A stretch of 64,000 bases of DNA from Sclerotinia nivalis. Its lineage: Eukaryota; Ascomycota; Leotiomycetes; Helotiales; Sclerotiniaceae. Each line of letters begins with the position of its first letter. Position 1 is the stretch's first letter. The stretch is taken from positions 62,001 through 126,000 of the forward strand of contig CM055954.1 of NCBI GenBank assembly GCA_029531795.1, given 5' to 3'. Position numbers and translations under genes: made by a program. Below, piece after piece: positions 1-10,502 of the stretch. A model generated the notes under the pieces. That model was not told the origin of the DNA and made no database searches. It saw nothing but the letters and a program-made list of their open reading frames with translations.

Positions 1-366
1 TTTCTATACTTAAATCATCTACTTGTAAAATAGGTAAAGCTGTAATATTAAAATTTCAAATAGCTCAACATAGTAGAGATACTGAGCTTATGAGAAGCTT
101 AATATCTACTCTTGGATGTGGTAGAATTGAACTAAACTTAGCCAGATCTACTGTTAATTTTTTTAGTTACAAAATATACGGATATTAGCGATAAAGTAAT
201 ACCATTCTTTGATAAATACCCCCTTAAGGGTGCTAAAGTTTCAGGTTATAATTATTTCAAACAAGTATCTATTTTAATGAGTAAGAAAGCTCACTTAACT
301 GAACAAGGATTATCTGAAATTCAATCTATAAAGTCCAAGATGAATATCCTTAGACGTTCTGTTTAA
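1..366 (+). pseudogene. LAGLIDADG endonuclease remnant in nad4 intron
   Basis: C-terminal half of an intron-encoded LAGLIDADG homing endonuclease; the N-terminal part lies before the window. The first part reads FQIAQHSRDTELMRSLI and LGCGRIE, the typical second-domain block. A run of seven T near 153-160 shifts the frame: one frame meets TAG at about 186, the other continues as DISDKVIPFFDKYPLKG and ends SKMNILRRSV before TAA at 364-366. It belongs to the same subfamily as the HEGs in nad2, atp6 and nad5 introns. The frameshift makes an inactive gene likely, unless the T-run is a sequencing error. Confidence 0.75.
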
Positions 367-644
367 CGTGATTTGTGATACTAAGACCAAGGTACTTATC
401 TAAAGTTTTGCTTGCTAGGCAGCAATATGGTATAATATTACAACTTGTACTGACCACTACTATTACCGATTGTGTATTTGCTATGTGACACGAAATTAAT
501 ATACCCGCGATAGATTTAACCGGTTAGTCCGGTGTGGATTAAAAGTAACTCAAAATTAAAGTTAACACAATAACCCTTCCTTCATTGTTAACACAACAGC
601 CTTTCCTTCATTGTTAACATAACAAGGATAAAGTTGTGTACGTG
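367..644 (+). other. 3' part of a nad4 group I intron
   Basis: Non-coding segment between the HEG remnant and the nad4 exon. It holds a tandem repeat of cttccttcattgttaacac near 565-625 and ends in a stretch resembling the 3' ends of the atp6 intron 3, cox2 intron 4 and nad5 intron 3 cores (a gttancacaa-agcct motif). The intron probably ends at G644, just before nad4 codon TTT. Confidence 0.55.
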
Positions 645-1601
645 TTTGGATCATTGTTTTTATTATTATCCATATTAACAATATCTTCAATAATGGGAAC
701 TACAGATTTTGATGCATTATACAAAACCAATTTTTATTATTCTACACAGTTGTTTTTATTTTATGGTATATTTATAGCCTTTGCTGTAAAAACTCCTACT
801 ATATTCTTAAACACATGGTTATTAAAAGCTCACGTAGAATCGCCTTTAGGTGGTAGTATAATTTTAGCTGCTATTGTTTTAAAATTAAGTTTATATGGTA
901 TTTTTAGACTTATGCTACCTTTATTACCTAAAGCTTCCTTAGATTATACTTATATAATATACCTTATAGGTGTTATAACTATAATATACGCTAGTTTTAG
1001 TACTTTAAGAACAATAGATGTTAAAGAGCTTATTGCTTATAGTTCTGTATCACATGCAGCTGTTTATCTTATCGGTGTATTTAGTAACACAATCCAAGGA
1101 ATAGAAGGTGGTATAGCTTTAGGGTTAGCACACGGATTTGTTTCAAGTGGGTTATTTATTTGCGCTGGAGGGGTATTATATGATAGATCTGCTACTAGAT
1201 TAATTAGTTTCTATAGAGGTATAGCTCAATTAATGCCTTTATTTTCTATTTTATTCTTTATTTTATCTTTAGCTAATGCGGGTACTCCTCTTACTTTAAA
1301 TTTCGTAGGTGAATTTATGTGTTTATATGGTACCTTTGAGAGATTACCTTTATTAGGTCTTTTTGCCAGCTCTTCTATAGTATTTAGCGCTGCATATACT
1401 ATATATATGTTTAACAGAATAGCTTTTGGAGGATCATACAGTAAATTTTTTGAAGTTAATATAAGTGATGTAAATAAACGTGAATTTTTTATTTTACTTA
1501 CATTAGTAGTATTTACTGTTATATTAGGTATTTACCCTGCTCCTATTTTAGACGGTTTACATTATTCAGTTTCATCTCTAATATATAGTAATTTTAGTTA
1601 A
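645..1601 (+). CDS. nad4: NADH dehydrogenase subunit 4, 3' exon
   Basis: C-terminal two thirds of the ND4 proton-pumping subunit of respiratory complex I (inner mitochondrial membrane). Recognised from FGSLFLLLSI, IMGTTDFDALYKTNF, KTPTIFLNTWLLKAHVESP, ELIAYSSVSHAAVYLIG, GLAHGFVSSGLFICAGG and NFVGEFMCLYG, all hallmark ND4 blocks, with many hydrophobic helices. The 5' exon(s) lie before the window. The reading frame is open a few codons further 5' (GTG at 636), but protein continuity places the exon start near TTT 645. It stops at TAA 1599-1601, with no C-terminal anomaly. Confidence 0.95.
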   Translation, partial: FGSLFLLLSILTISSIMGTTDFDALYKTNFYYSTQLFLFYGIFIAFAVKTPTIFLNTWLLKAHVESPLGGSIILAAIVLKLSLYGIFRLMLPLLPKASLDYTYIIYLIGVITIIYASFSTLRTIDVKELIAYSSVSHAAVYLIGVFSNTIQGIEGGIALGLAHGFVSSGLFICAGGVLYDRSATRLISFYRGIAQLMPLFSILFFILSLANAGTPLTLNFVGEFMCLYGTFERLPLLGLFASSSIVFSAAYTIYMFNRIAFGGSYSKFFEVNISDVNKREFFILLTLVVFTVILGIYPAPILDGLHYSVSSLIYSNFS

Positions 1602-2479
1602 TTTAAAGTTATTATTAATTATTTTGTTCTAAGATATAGAAGCTTAGTTTTTAGGTTTATTTCTCTTTCTAGCCTAAGTTACTACAGGTAGCTTAGCTTT
1701 TTTGTGCTACTAGGCAGCCTATAAAAAAAAAAGAAAAAAAAAGAATAGTTTCGGCCTTTATTTTTTCCTTTTTTTTTAATAAATAGTTTAATTACTACCC
1801 CCCCCCCCCTAATCCGGAGGATAAGGGGGGTAGAAATTAAACAACGCTCCGCTTAGTTTAATTACTACGTAGTAATTTATTTATAATTATAAAAAAAAGG
1901 AAAAAATTTAGCAAGCGTGCTGAAACCTGCTCCTTTCCCTCCGGGAGCGGAATGTATTTTTTATTTATTTATCATTCTTATATCTTTTTTGGTTTTCTTT
2001 TTTTTTATTGGAGTTATCTTTGTTTATTATCCTGTATGTGGTTAAGTTAACTTAGTTGTTATAAAATAATTAACCGAATGGTGGTGGGATCAATATTCTA
2101 ATTTTGTTTTCTACCTATTAGATGTTTATAAAATATATATTAATAGATCTTTTTCTTTGCCCTTTCCCTGCTTCGTTTTTTTTTTTTTGTTTTTTTTTTT
2201 TATTTTTATTTATATATACATATTATTTGTTGAGAAAAAAAAAGAAAAAAAAAAAGAGGGCTGCTTCGCTGGGGTAATACCTAAAACTTATGGGAGAAGC
2301 GTTATATTAGCTTAATCTAGCTAATATAACTTAAAGCCCGTTTATATAAACGAATTAATGTTTAATACTTTTACGCTTGCACTGGAAATATAGTTTAAAC
2401 TACTAGAGAACTTATATATTGAATAATTTTAGCCTTTAACTTCTAGAAAAAAAAATATTAATGAAATTTTAATTATAAA
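1602..2479 (+). other. nad4-cob spacer
   Basis: No gene recognised. The spacer is dominated by homopolymers (poly-T, poly-A, poly-C) and contains one family B palindromic element (1755-1909). Several scraps of shared GC-rich text occur, such as the gcttcgctggg near 2262. Confidence 0.6.
1755..1909 (+). repeat. family B palindromic element, copy B1
   Basis: Outer arms ttttttcctttttttt and aaaaaaaaggaaaaaa enclose a nested hairpin built from gtttaattactac and gtagaaattaaac around a ccggagg centre. Here the centre is rearranged into poly-C and aatccggaggat. The same design recurs at 10085, 14133, 21229, 25241, 32586 and 34261. Confidence 0.75.
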
Positions 2480-5400
2480 ATGAGAATTTTTAAAAGTCAT
2501 CCTTTATTAAAATTGGTTAACTCTTATATGATCGATTCACCACAACCAAGTAACCTAAGTTATTTATGAAATTTTGGTTCTTTATTAGCTGTTTGTTTAG
2601 TTATACAAATAATCACAGGTGTAACTTTAGCAATGCACTACAACCCTAGCGTATTAGAAGCCTTTAACTCTGTAGAGCATATTATGCGTGATGTAAACAA
2701 CGGATGATTAATACGTTACTTACACAGTAACACAGCATCAGCTTTCTTTTTTATAGTATATTTACACATAGGAAGAGGTTTATATTATGGATCATACAGA
2801 GCTCCTAGAACATTAGTTTGAACAATAGGTGTAGTTATATTCATATTAATGATAGTTACAGCTTTCTTGGGTTATGCAGATAGCCCCAAATGGTTTAATA
2901 TAAGTAATAAAGGAAATACAATGAAGTATAACAAAGTAAACAGTAAAAACCTGTTTAACAAAAGTATAGTCAAAAGGGGATATTGTACAAGTCGTCCATG
3001 TCACGCAAGGCAAGCAAAAAATTGCTCCCTTCCTGTAATTTCGGATAGATTAAAAACAATTCTTCAGGAATTAGGTTTAAATCCAGTATATGTTTATGAA
3101 AATTTGAATTTAGAAGACACGCCCCAATTTTTTCCCTTTTTTTTATTATTATACAATACTATTTACGTAATAATTATATATTTATAACTAAAAAAAAGGG
3201 AAAAAAAAGGGTGAAAACAAATATTAAACGACACTAGAGGTTTAAGCGGTATATATATGATAGTTAATAAAATAACTCAAGATTATTATATAGGTTCTGC
3301 GCCAACTAATAGATTTTATGCTAGATTTTGTAATCATGTTATTTATTTCAGAGGTAGCAAAATAGTTAAATGGGGGACCCAGCAATTCAAAAGTATGATT
3401 TGAAAAATTTTTCTTTTGTTGTATTAGATTTATATCCTAATGTTGTTAACAAAGAAAATAACAAAGAATTATTGGATTTAGAAGATAAATATTTAAATTT
3501 ATTAGTGCCTAACTACAATATTTTGACAGAAGCAGGTTCTAGTTTTGGTTATAAACACACTGAAATTGATCGTCAAAAGATGAAAGATATTTATAGCGAT
3601 GCTAGACGGGAAAGAATAGGTAATCTAAACAAAGGTAAAAAGCCTTCTCTTGAAACAATAGAAAAAATGAGAGAAAAGGCTTTAAATAGACCTCCTATGT
3701 CAGCTATAACTAAACAAAAGTGTATAACTAATACAAGACCTGTTGTGTTGTATAACTTAAATCGAACTGTTTACGGTAAATACTCTACGATTCTAGATGC
3801 AGCTAAGGCTATAAACTGCCACGAAAAAACACTTAGAAGAGCATTAGAGACAGAAAAAAAATTAGTTAAAAGACAATGGATAGTAGAAGATTTATCAGGC
3901 AAATAAGTTTTTATATGTTAATAATTGTTTCTATACTTTATTAATAATTATACTTTATTATTATATATAAAATTATAGTCCCACAAGTAAAATTTTTTGT
4001 GCAATCTATAGAGAAAAATAAAAAGTAAAGTGGAATAGGCCGACAGGCCTATTAAATAAACCTCTCTGCTACAAATGTGGTACGATTAAGAGTTACTAGG
4101 TTTATTTGGCAATATTAGTGAAAACAATGCTTGGAAAACTTTTCTTAGTTTGCTTCATCTTATAGACATAAGATGGCTTAGTTATTAACGACGGATTTTT
4201 TTTAGAGTCATTTTGATCAATAACTTTTAATTCTACTATACTTAAAGACTAATGGTTAGAGATGCATAGGATTAAACGTTAGAGATCGTCGGTTATCTAT
4301 ATAATCGCGACAGACTGGGTCACTAATAGGTGGCTGAAATGCTGCTTAATGCACAGTCGGAACTTGTAGTTAAAAAAAGGATTTAACTAATAAAATATAC
4401 GAATTTAAAGTTATTTTAATTTATCCATAATATATTAATATATGTGATATTTAAGTTTGTATTTGGATTTTTATGGTGTAAATTTTTATTGTAGTTCATT
4501 TAGTATTGGTACTACTAGTTTAAATTTAACTGGAGCTTGTTTTTGTATGTCCCGATTTGAAAGAGAAAGGGAATCAGTGGATTGTACAAAAGCATTTAGA
4601 TTAATACATAATAATCTAGCCGTCCAATTTAAATATAAAAAATTACATATGAAAGTAAGTGATTTGGAATCTATACTCTTAAATTCAGAGAAACTTGAAC
4701 AAGCTACTTGAGCTAGAATTAGTTATTTATTAATTAATAATTTTTATTATACAATTAGAGCTAATATAAAAGTATGCGATCATAATAATCATATTACACG
4801 ACGTATATCTTTAACTGATTGTAATCAGTTAATTATATTTAAGTTTAATCGAAAGTTAAATTTTGAGTTGTTAATTAATAGCTTTAGATTAGATCTTGAG
4901 TTTATAGAATATCATAATTTGTTAGATTTTGAGCATCTAGGTTCTTATATAGAGTTTGAGCTCATACCATTTAATAATAATATTTCTTTTTGTAATAAAA
5001 TAACCAAAGATCTGGATAACGGTCTTGCTCTTAAAATTTATGATGGGCTAATGTGGTTGAATTAAGTAATAAATATCTTGCTTTAACTATAAAACCTAAG
5101 GCCTTAGCTGCTGCTAAGTGTTTAAATTTAAATTTATTATTATTTACCATTTATGGATGAGCAAGTTTGTATGTTCTGCCCTACGGGCAAATGTCGCTAT
5201 GAGGTGCAACTGTGATCACCAACCTTATGAGTGCTGTACCATGAATTGGACAAGATATTGTTGAGTCAAACAACACAAATATCTATTTAACAACATATTC
5301 TTTAACTATGCTTCCCGTAATAGGTGTTGTACATCAAAATGCTTTGAAAAAGCTAAATACCTTTAAACCAGACAAAAAGGAATATCTTACCATACCAGCA

Positions 5401-8400
5401 TCTTTTATTGCTTTTTTTGTAGGTATGGTGGATGGAGATGGTTATATTCAAATAACCAAAACATCTAAAGGATTTATAGCCATGAAACTTGTAATATCTT
5501 TACATATAGAAGATATTTCAACTCTAAATTATATACATTCAGTCTTAAAGCTAGGAAAAATTAATGTATATCCTGACAACTTAAATCCTAAATGTAAGCT
5601 AGTTATTAATAGAACAGATTTACAAGAAATTGTATTTCCTTTACTTTTATACCACAATATTTTCTTTTTAACTGAAACTAGAAGAAAACAGTTTGATTTA
5701 GCCTTTTACATCTTAAAACAAAATATAAAAAAGTTTGATGAGATTGGTTCTATAGAAGATAAACCTTGTATATTTATATTGCCAAATACGCCTTTAGACT
5801 ATGCTAATTTGTTTTTTTTTAAAAACTGAATAGTGGGATTCACAACGGCTGAAGGTTCTTTCTTTGTAAAATCAAATAATGATGGTTGTTTCCAGTTAAG
5901 GCAAAAAGTACATACAAATTTATTTGAAGCTTTTAAATTAGTGTTTAATACAACTAGAAAAATAGAAGTAGGATTATATAATCAATTTGGAGTTAGTTCT
6001 AAGGCCGATATACAAAGAGTTATTGATTTCTTTTCGTTTTCAGGCTTACATCCTTTAGAGGGTTTAAAGAGTATTCAATATATGAAATGGTTAAATTTAT
6101 TACGTAATAGCAATCGATATAAGTACCTGAATTTTCCAGGTACTGTAATGTAGCTTAGTTTTAAATATGTTAAACTTAAATTTTTTAAGTAGTAGATAAT
6201 TTGTGAGGGCTCCTTGAAACAGTAATGTTTCAGAGGCAAATGGGTTTAATTGCAAGAACATCTAGTAAAATTCCTCCGTTTACAAGGTTATTTGCATCGA
6301 AGCTTTATTCGGTATCTATTATATTATTTTTTTTTATAGTACTATATTATATTTTATTAATATAAGCGAATTAAGAACGTTCAACGACTAACGAGTGAGT
6401 AATACCAACAATAAGCTCGGCACGAATGCCCACAACCTAGCCAGAATTTGCTAGGTTGAAGATATAGTCTAATCATCTGTGGAAATAGGTGAAAAAAGTG
6501 ATATTAAATAATCATTTTAAAATACATCGTCTTATGAGGAGGTTTCTCTGTTAATAACGCAACTTTAAACAGATTCTTTGCTTTACACTTTGTATTACCT
6601 TTCGTTTTAGCAGCTTTAGCCTTAATGCATTTAATTGCACTTCACGATAGTGCAGGTTCTGGTAATCCTTTAGGTATATCAGGTAACTATGATAGGTTAG
6701 CTTTTGCTCCTTATTTCTTATTTAAAGATTTAATAACTATATTTTTATTTATAATAATATTAAGTATATTTGTATTCTTTATGCCTAATGTATTAGGAGA
6801 TAGTGATAATTATATAATTAGGGAAAAAGCTTAGTTATTGTCAGAATGAACTTCTGGCTATTAAACCATCAAATTGCGGGAAGTCCCTAAAGCAATTTCA
6901 ACTAAGCAGACGTGGCAACACAGTTTGTGGCACAGGTAATGACTCGTGGTAAGGTAAAATCGAGATTGATTATCTATATGATTGCTACTTTCCCCATAAA
7001 AACGATTTATCGTTCATTGGAAGGTGAGTAGGAAATATAGATAAATGGGTAATCCGCAGCCAAGCTCCCAAACTAACAAGTATGGGTGTGCAGTTCATCG
7101 ACTAGATGTTGGTTGGCGCAAGCTTAAGATATAGTCAAGCCCCATTCGAAAGAATGCAGGAAGTTATTTTATGATAAAGTTCCGTTAAATGGATAGGTTT
7201 AAACCGACGCCCTTCTTTTCTCTTTTTTCTTTTTCACAACATTATAATAAAAAGGGCGTTGGTTTAAACCTTCGGGAGGCTACGCACTCCCGAAGGTTTA
7301 AACCTATTTAGGGAGAAGGCCTTAGTCAGGCACATCTGTTATTTAATTGCTTTCTATACTTATTTAAAGACTGAAAGCTATATATCCTCTACAGATCCAG
7401 ATAAATCTCTCCTTACTGAACCAGGTAACGAGATTAAACCTCTCGTTCAAGGTAAAGTAGGGGATAGTTTAATGACTCTTCCTGAAGTTAAAAGTATATT
7501 TTTGACTCTAAAAAATTCAGGTCCGTCTGGTAAAGGCTCAGATAAAGAATTCTGTTTACTTGCCAACGGCTTCTGACAAGCGGAAGGGTATATTGGAGGT
7601 ATATTTAGATCTGAGTTGAACTTTTATCCTCTTTGCACGGCTACTCAGTTGTTTTCTGTGGAAAGCGCCGAATTCTTTATTAGATTAGACAAAGCTTTAA
7701 GCAATAAGGGTACTTTTAGCATAACTTTAAATAGTTTTGGTAAGTTTGTTATCGCTTATAGATTGTCCGGTTGAGATACTTTCTTTTCTGTGTTTGTTCC
7801 TTATTTCCATATGTTATATGGTGAAAAATACCAGGCTATTCTTAAATTAAAAGAAATTCATGCATTAAAACCCTTAATTAAAGATAATACGGACAATATG
7901 TCTAAAGTTCTCTTAGTAAGTCTTGTTTATTCTTTAACTGCTCATTCTTCTCGTTATAAAGTAAGCCTGGAGGATAAATTACTTTCTTTAGGTCTAGATC
8001 TGGCTTTATTGAAAGAATTGCCAAAGGTTTCTTATAAAGAAAATGTTATAAAACCTTCTTTCTTATTTATACTGGGGTTCTTTTTAGGTGATGGTACTTT
8101 ACATTTGAAACTAGAATGAAAAGAGAGAAACAGTACTGTTGTTGTTGTTCCTTTATTTAATATAGTACAATCTAACATTGAATCTAATAAGTATATAATG
8201 GAAACAATGGCTAACGCTTTAAATGCTCTTAATATAAAAACTTCTTTAGAGAAAAGTGTTAATACTTACACTCTAACAGTTAAAGGTATTCACAATGTAT
8301 TTAATTCTTTATTTCCTTTATTGAAAAATTCTTCACACTTCTTATACGGGAAAAGCGAGAGTTTTAATTTATTAGTCTGAGTGGAGCGACTGGTTAGATC

Positions 8401-9329
8401 AGGTGGTCACCATACTTATTTTGGTTTAAGAGCGCTCATAAATAAAATGTACGATAGTACTAATGAACGTTACACAGATAAAGAAGTTTGAATGGGCCGT
8501 ATCGAGGATTGATTGAAAGCAGTTTCTGCGCGTAGAGAGTGAGGAGAATACTTTATTTCTCCTATATATACTCCTAATCATGAGATTAGAGGTTGACAAG
8601 TACGTTTCCCTTCTACTTTGAAATTTCCTAAGTCTAATAAAGCACTTATGTGTTCAACTTGTGGCGGTCAAGCTAAAGCTTTAGCAGCTGCTGTGCAATA
8701 TAGAGATAAAATTCTTTCAGATTGAATTAACCAAAAATTTTAGGTTAACTTTAAGAATTTGTTTTCACCCTACTTCGTAGTTTTGCTAAGCTAGCGGACT
8801 AGGGTGCTAGAGGAAATAACATTGTCAGACTAATTAGATCTGGGCTAATCCAATGCAAACTCCACCAGCGATAGTTCCGGAGTGGTACCTACTTCCCTTT
8901 TATGCTATTTTAAGATCTATACCTAATAAATTATTAGGTGTTATTGCTATGTTAAGTGCTATTTTAATACTATTAGCTATGCCTTTTACTGATTTAAGTA
9001 GAAGTAGAGGTATACAATTTAGACCTTTAAGTAAAATAGCTTTCTATATCTTTATTGCTAATTTCTTAATATTAATGGTATTAGGAGCTAAACACGTTGA
9101 GTCACCATATATAGAATTTGGACAAATAAGTACAGTTATTTATTTTGCCCATTTCTTGATTATAGTACCTTTCATTAGTTTACTAGAAAATAGTTTAGTA
9201 GAGTTAGGATTACCGGAATCTAACTCTGTAATGGGTAAATCTCACACATTCGTTAGTTTACCGTTAAATAGTGCTTGTGTTCATGGAATTACAGGTGTTT
9301 GCACACTATGTGCTAGTATTGCAAAATAA
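2480..9329 (+). CDS. cob: apocytochrome b, 4 exons
   Basis: Cytochrome b of complex III, the membrane subunit carrying hemes bL and bH and the quinone sites. Exons: 2480-2872, 5170-5266, 6530-6819, 8844-9329 (421 codons plus stop, phases consistent). Exon 1 carries [25 protein letters not shown], exon 2 [17 protein letters not shown], exon 3 [19 protein letters not shown] and exon 4 [20 protein letters not shown] (Qo-site PEWY motif). Exons 1 to 3 end in U and the following introns end in G. The protein is about 30 residues longer than usual: after [11 protein letters not shown] comes a tail with [15 protein letters not shown] before TAA 9327-9329. The same frame stays open past that stop (see 9330-9482). 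Confidence 0.93.
2873..3906 (+). pseudogene. GIY-YIG endonuclease in cob intron 1, interrupted
   Basis: Reads in frame from cob exon 1 through about 80 codons of linker, then is cut by an A-family element (3122-3211). The GIY-YIG domain resumes after it (SGIYMIVNK, then [15 protein letters not shown]), is shifted again by an inserted gggggaccca at about 3373, and continues as [15 protein letters not shown]. Next come an [18 protein letters not shown] block and C-terminal NUMOD-type DNA-binding repeats ([31 protein letters not shown]). It ends at TAA 3904-3906. Two insertions and frame changes make it a probable pseudogene. GIY-YIG enzymes cleave intronless alleles and drive intron homing. Confidence 0.8.
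3122..3211 (-). repeat. family A inverted-repeat element, copy A1
   Basis: Terminal inverted repeats of about 20 bp (tttttcccttttttttatta at the left, complement at the right) flank a non-palindromic AT core containing tacaatactatttacgtaat. It lies in the orientation opposite to copies at 13605, 15870, 25125 and 40545. It is inserted inside the cob intron 1 HEG. Confidence 0.8.
4442..5065 (+). CDS. unrecognised intron ORF, 207 codons
   Basis: Open with code 4 from ATG 4442 (second codon TGA=Trp) to TAA 5063-5065, inside cob intron 1 between the ribozyme-like core and exon 2. The protein begins [17 protein letters not shown] and contains [20 protein letters not shown] and [15 protein letters not shown]. 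There is no LAGLIDADG, GIY-YIG or reverse-transcriptase motif that I can see, and no clear membrane segments. Codon use is AT-rich like its surroundings. It could be a diverged maturase-like protein, a plasmid-derived gene or a fortuitous frame; at 207 codons in this AT-rich context chance is possible but not likely. Confidence 0.5.
5267..6153 (+). CDS. LAGLIDADG endonuclease/maturase of cob intron 2
   Basis: Intact reading frame continuous with cob exon 2, about 295 codons, one TGA read as Trp. Two LAGLIDADG motifs are visible: [14 protein letters not shown] (about residue 55) and [14 protein letters not shown] (about residue 190). A linker of about 130 residues separates the two half-sites, the normal double-motif architecture. 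It stops at TAG 6151-6153 before the ribozyme core. Such proteins act as homing endonucleases and in some cob introns help splicing; the fused start suggests expression by processing from the cob precursor. The activity is inferred. Confidence 0.85.
5267..6529 (+). other. cob intron 2 (group I)
   Basis: Inserted in the codon for Phe of IVE-F-LWGG; the exon ends in T5266 and the intron in G6529. The ORF comes first, then the ribozyme core at about 6190-6475: gaacgttcaacgactaacgagtgagt, the accaacaataagctcg block and gaagatatagtct. The same core type occurs in cox2 intron 2 and beside the rnl fragment. Confidence 0.85.
7261..7304. repeat. perfect GC-rich palindrome
   Basis: Arms ggtttaaaccttcgggag (7261-7278) and its complement (7287-7304) around loop gctacgca. 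A third partial arm, aggtttaaaccgacgccc, precedes it at about 7197, giving a compound hairpin upstream of the cob intron 3 HEG. Confidence 0.85.
7268..8743 (+). CDS. LAGLIDADG-type endonuclease of cob intron 3
   Basis: Continuous frame (several TGA=Trp) of about 490 codons, not fused to the exon; the true start is uncertain (an ATG is at 7471). Two LAGLIDADG-like cores are seen: [13 protein letters not shown] near 7574 and [16 protein letters not shown] near 8065, with a helical linker between. The C-terminus has [31 protein letters not shown] and a CSTCGG knuckle, and ends INQKF before TAG 8741. It is larger than the two-domain HEGs elsewhere in the window and belongs to another subfamily. 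The 5' end of the frame runs through a perfect GC-rich palindrome (7261-7304), so the N-terminus may have been altered by insertion. Confidence 0.7.
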
Positions 9330-9482
9330 AATGTAATTTTGCTCCATAATCATCAATGAGCTGCAATTACAGCTCCAAGCATTGCTGGGGTTAAATGTGA
9401 TTTATGTACTCATGCTATAATTACCACTGCGGCAAATTATTGCCAACAGTGTTTTGCTGTTGCTTGTTTAACCTGTGCTTAA
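9330..9482 (+). other. cysteine-rich open extension after cob stop
   Basis: The cob frame stays open (one TGA=Trp) for 50 further codons after TAA 9327-9329. It encodes a Cys-rich stretch with CDLCTH, then YCQQCF and ACLTCA, ending at TAA 9480-9482. The preceding cob tail also has C-x8-C-x2-C. This looks like a decayed or read-through metal-knuckle tail, or a relic of another gene joined to cob. No translation evidence is available. Confidence 0.4.
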
Positions 9483-9971
9483 ATGTATTATACTTCTACC
9501 TAAAATATTAGGTGGTCTGTTGAGATAATTGATTGGTATGTTGACTGTATCTTAGTAAGCTTAAAGGATTTAAGCTTACTTGTACCTTCAGATGTTATAT
9601 GCATTATTAAGATTATAGGATTTATTAGTAATAGAACCAAGTATTACGGAGCACATAAATTCTATCCTTACTAATATTATTAACGTATTAGAACAATTAA
9701 GAGTTTATATGAGGAGTTTAATCGTTTACATGATCTTTGAATACATGTCTGTATAATAAGCCAGCCAGGAAATATCGTTATCTAAGTTTTATCTATTATT
9801 AATTAGATTACGTTAAATTGTTGCATTAGCGCGTGTATTACGGATAAGGTATAATTGTTTAAATTATTCATTGTGTCGATATAAGTAGTATGGGTTATAC
9901 TAAGAAATTATTGTAAGCAGAATTTTTAGGATCTATAATTTAAACTTTAGCTTCCCCCTCCCCCCCCCCCC

Positions 9972-10064
9972 CCCCCCTATTTTTTCCCTTTTTTTTATTA
10001 TTATACAATACTATTTACGTAATAATTATATATTTATAACTAAAAAAAAGGGAAAAAATAGGGG
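9972..10064 (-). repeat. family A inverted-repeat element, copy A2
   Basis: Near-complete copy with outer arms cccctattttttccc and gggaaaaaatagggg, in the A1 orientation, next to a poly-C run. Confidence 0.85.
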
Positions 10065-10084
10065 GACAGATCTTCATCAACATC

Positions 10085-10174
10085 TTTTATTTTTTTTTTC
10101 CTTTTTTTTTTTTTTAATATATAGTTTAATTATTACGTAATAATTAAATTATGATTATAAAAAAAAGGAAAAAG
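10085..10174 (+). repeat. family B element, short form B2
   Basis: Outer poly-T/ccttttt and aaaaaaggaaaaa arms with an inner gtttaattattacgtaataatt palindrome, lacking the GC-rich ccggagg modules of longer copies. Confidence 0.75.
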
Positions 10175-10232
10175 ATTAGAACAATGGTAAAGCTCTTTTA
10201 TTGGCTAATATCTTTGAATTAGTATACAATAT

Positions 10233-10430
10233 ATGGCTAGTTTTTTTAGCAAAATAATATTTTCTCGGTTGCATAGACTATTAATAAATCTAAACGATAA
10301 AATTAATACCATACTAATTATACCAGATAACACGCACAGATTAGATATTTCAGGTCATGCTAATCAAGTCAATTATACACTGTTTGAAATTGTCAATACA
10401 CTACGTCAATATCTAGTGTTACCGAATTAG
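10233..10430 (+). CDS. small hypothetical ORF
   Basis: A 65-residue frame starting ATG 10233 and stopping TAG 10428-10430, containing SRLHRLLINLNDKINTILI and YTLFEIVNTLRQYLVLPN. No family is recognised, and there is no membrane segment of normal length. It lies downstream of two palindromic elements, so it may be the surviving end of a larger disrupted ORF that began upstream. Confidence 0.25.
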   Translation: MASFFSKIIFSRLHRLLINLNDKINTILIIPDNTHRLDISGHANQVNYTLFEIVNTLRQYLVLPN

Positions 10431-10502
10431 AATACTTATTATAAAATACTTATAATAGCTATTGTTAGCTTTTTCTGTTTATTATATATTTATTATGTAT
10501 AA

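Larger units (their letters stand above)
2873..5169 (+). other. cob intron 1 (group I)
   Basis: Interrupts cob between Gly and Tyr of the FLGY-VLPYG block. It begins with an exon-fused GIY-YIG reading frame, followed by a ribozyme-like region at about 4020-4400 (cgcgacagactgggtcac and gcacagtcggaac are P3/P7-like). An unrelated ORF then runs from 4442 to 5065. The subgroup was not assigned. Confidence 0.75.
6820..8843 (+). other. cob intron 3 (group I)
   Basis: Interrupts cob between Ile and Ala of DNYI-I-ANPMQ; ends at G8843. The core lies 5' at 6870-7145: caaattgcgggaagtcccta, gcacaggtaatgactcgtgg, aatccgcagccaagc, gcagttcatcgactagatg and cttaagatatagtc. This core type recurs in atp9, cox2 intron 5 and the nad4L intron. 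Confidence 0.85.
9483..10232 (+). other. cob-atp9 spacer with inverted-repeat elements
   Basis: No known gene. A short open stretch near 9620-9750 reads LVIEPSITEHINSILTNII, and the frame at 10233-10430 may be its distant remainder. A poly-C tract with element A2 (9972-10064) and a short element B2 (10085-10174) separate them. I could not connect the pieces into one gene. Confidence 0.4.

Noticed and set aside
4020..4400. Group II intron for cob intron 1
   Set aside because: No domain V-like hairpin or reverse transcriptase; the text has group I P3/P7-like words instead.
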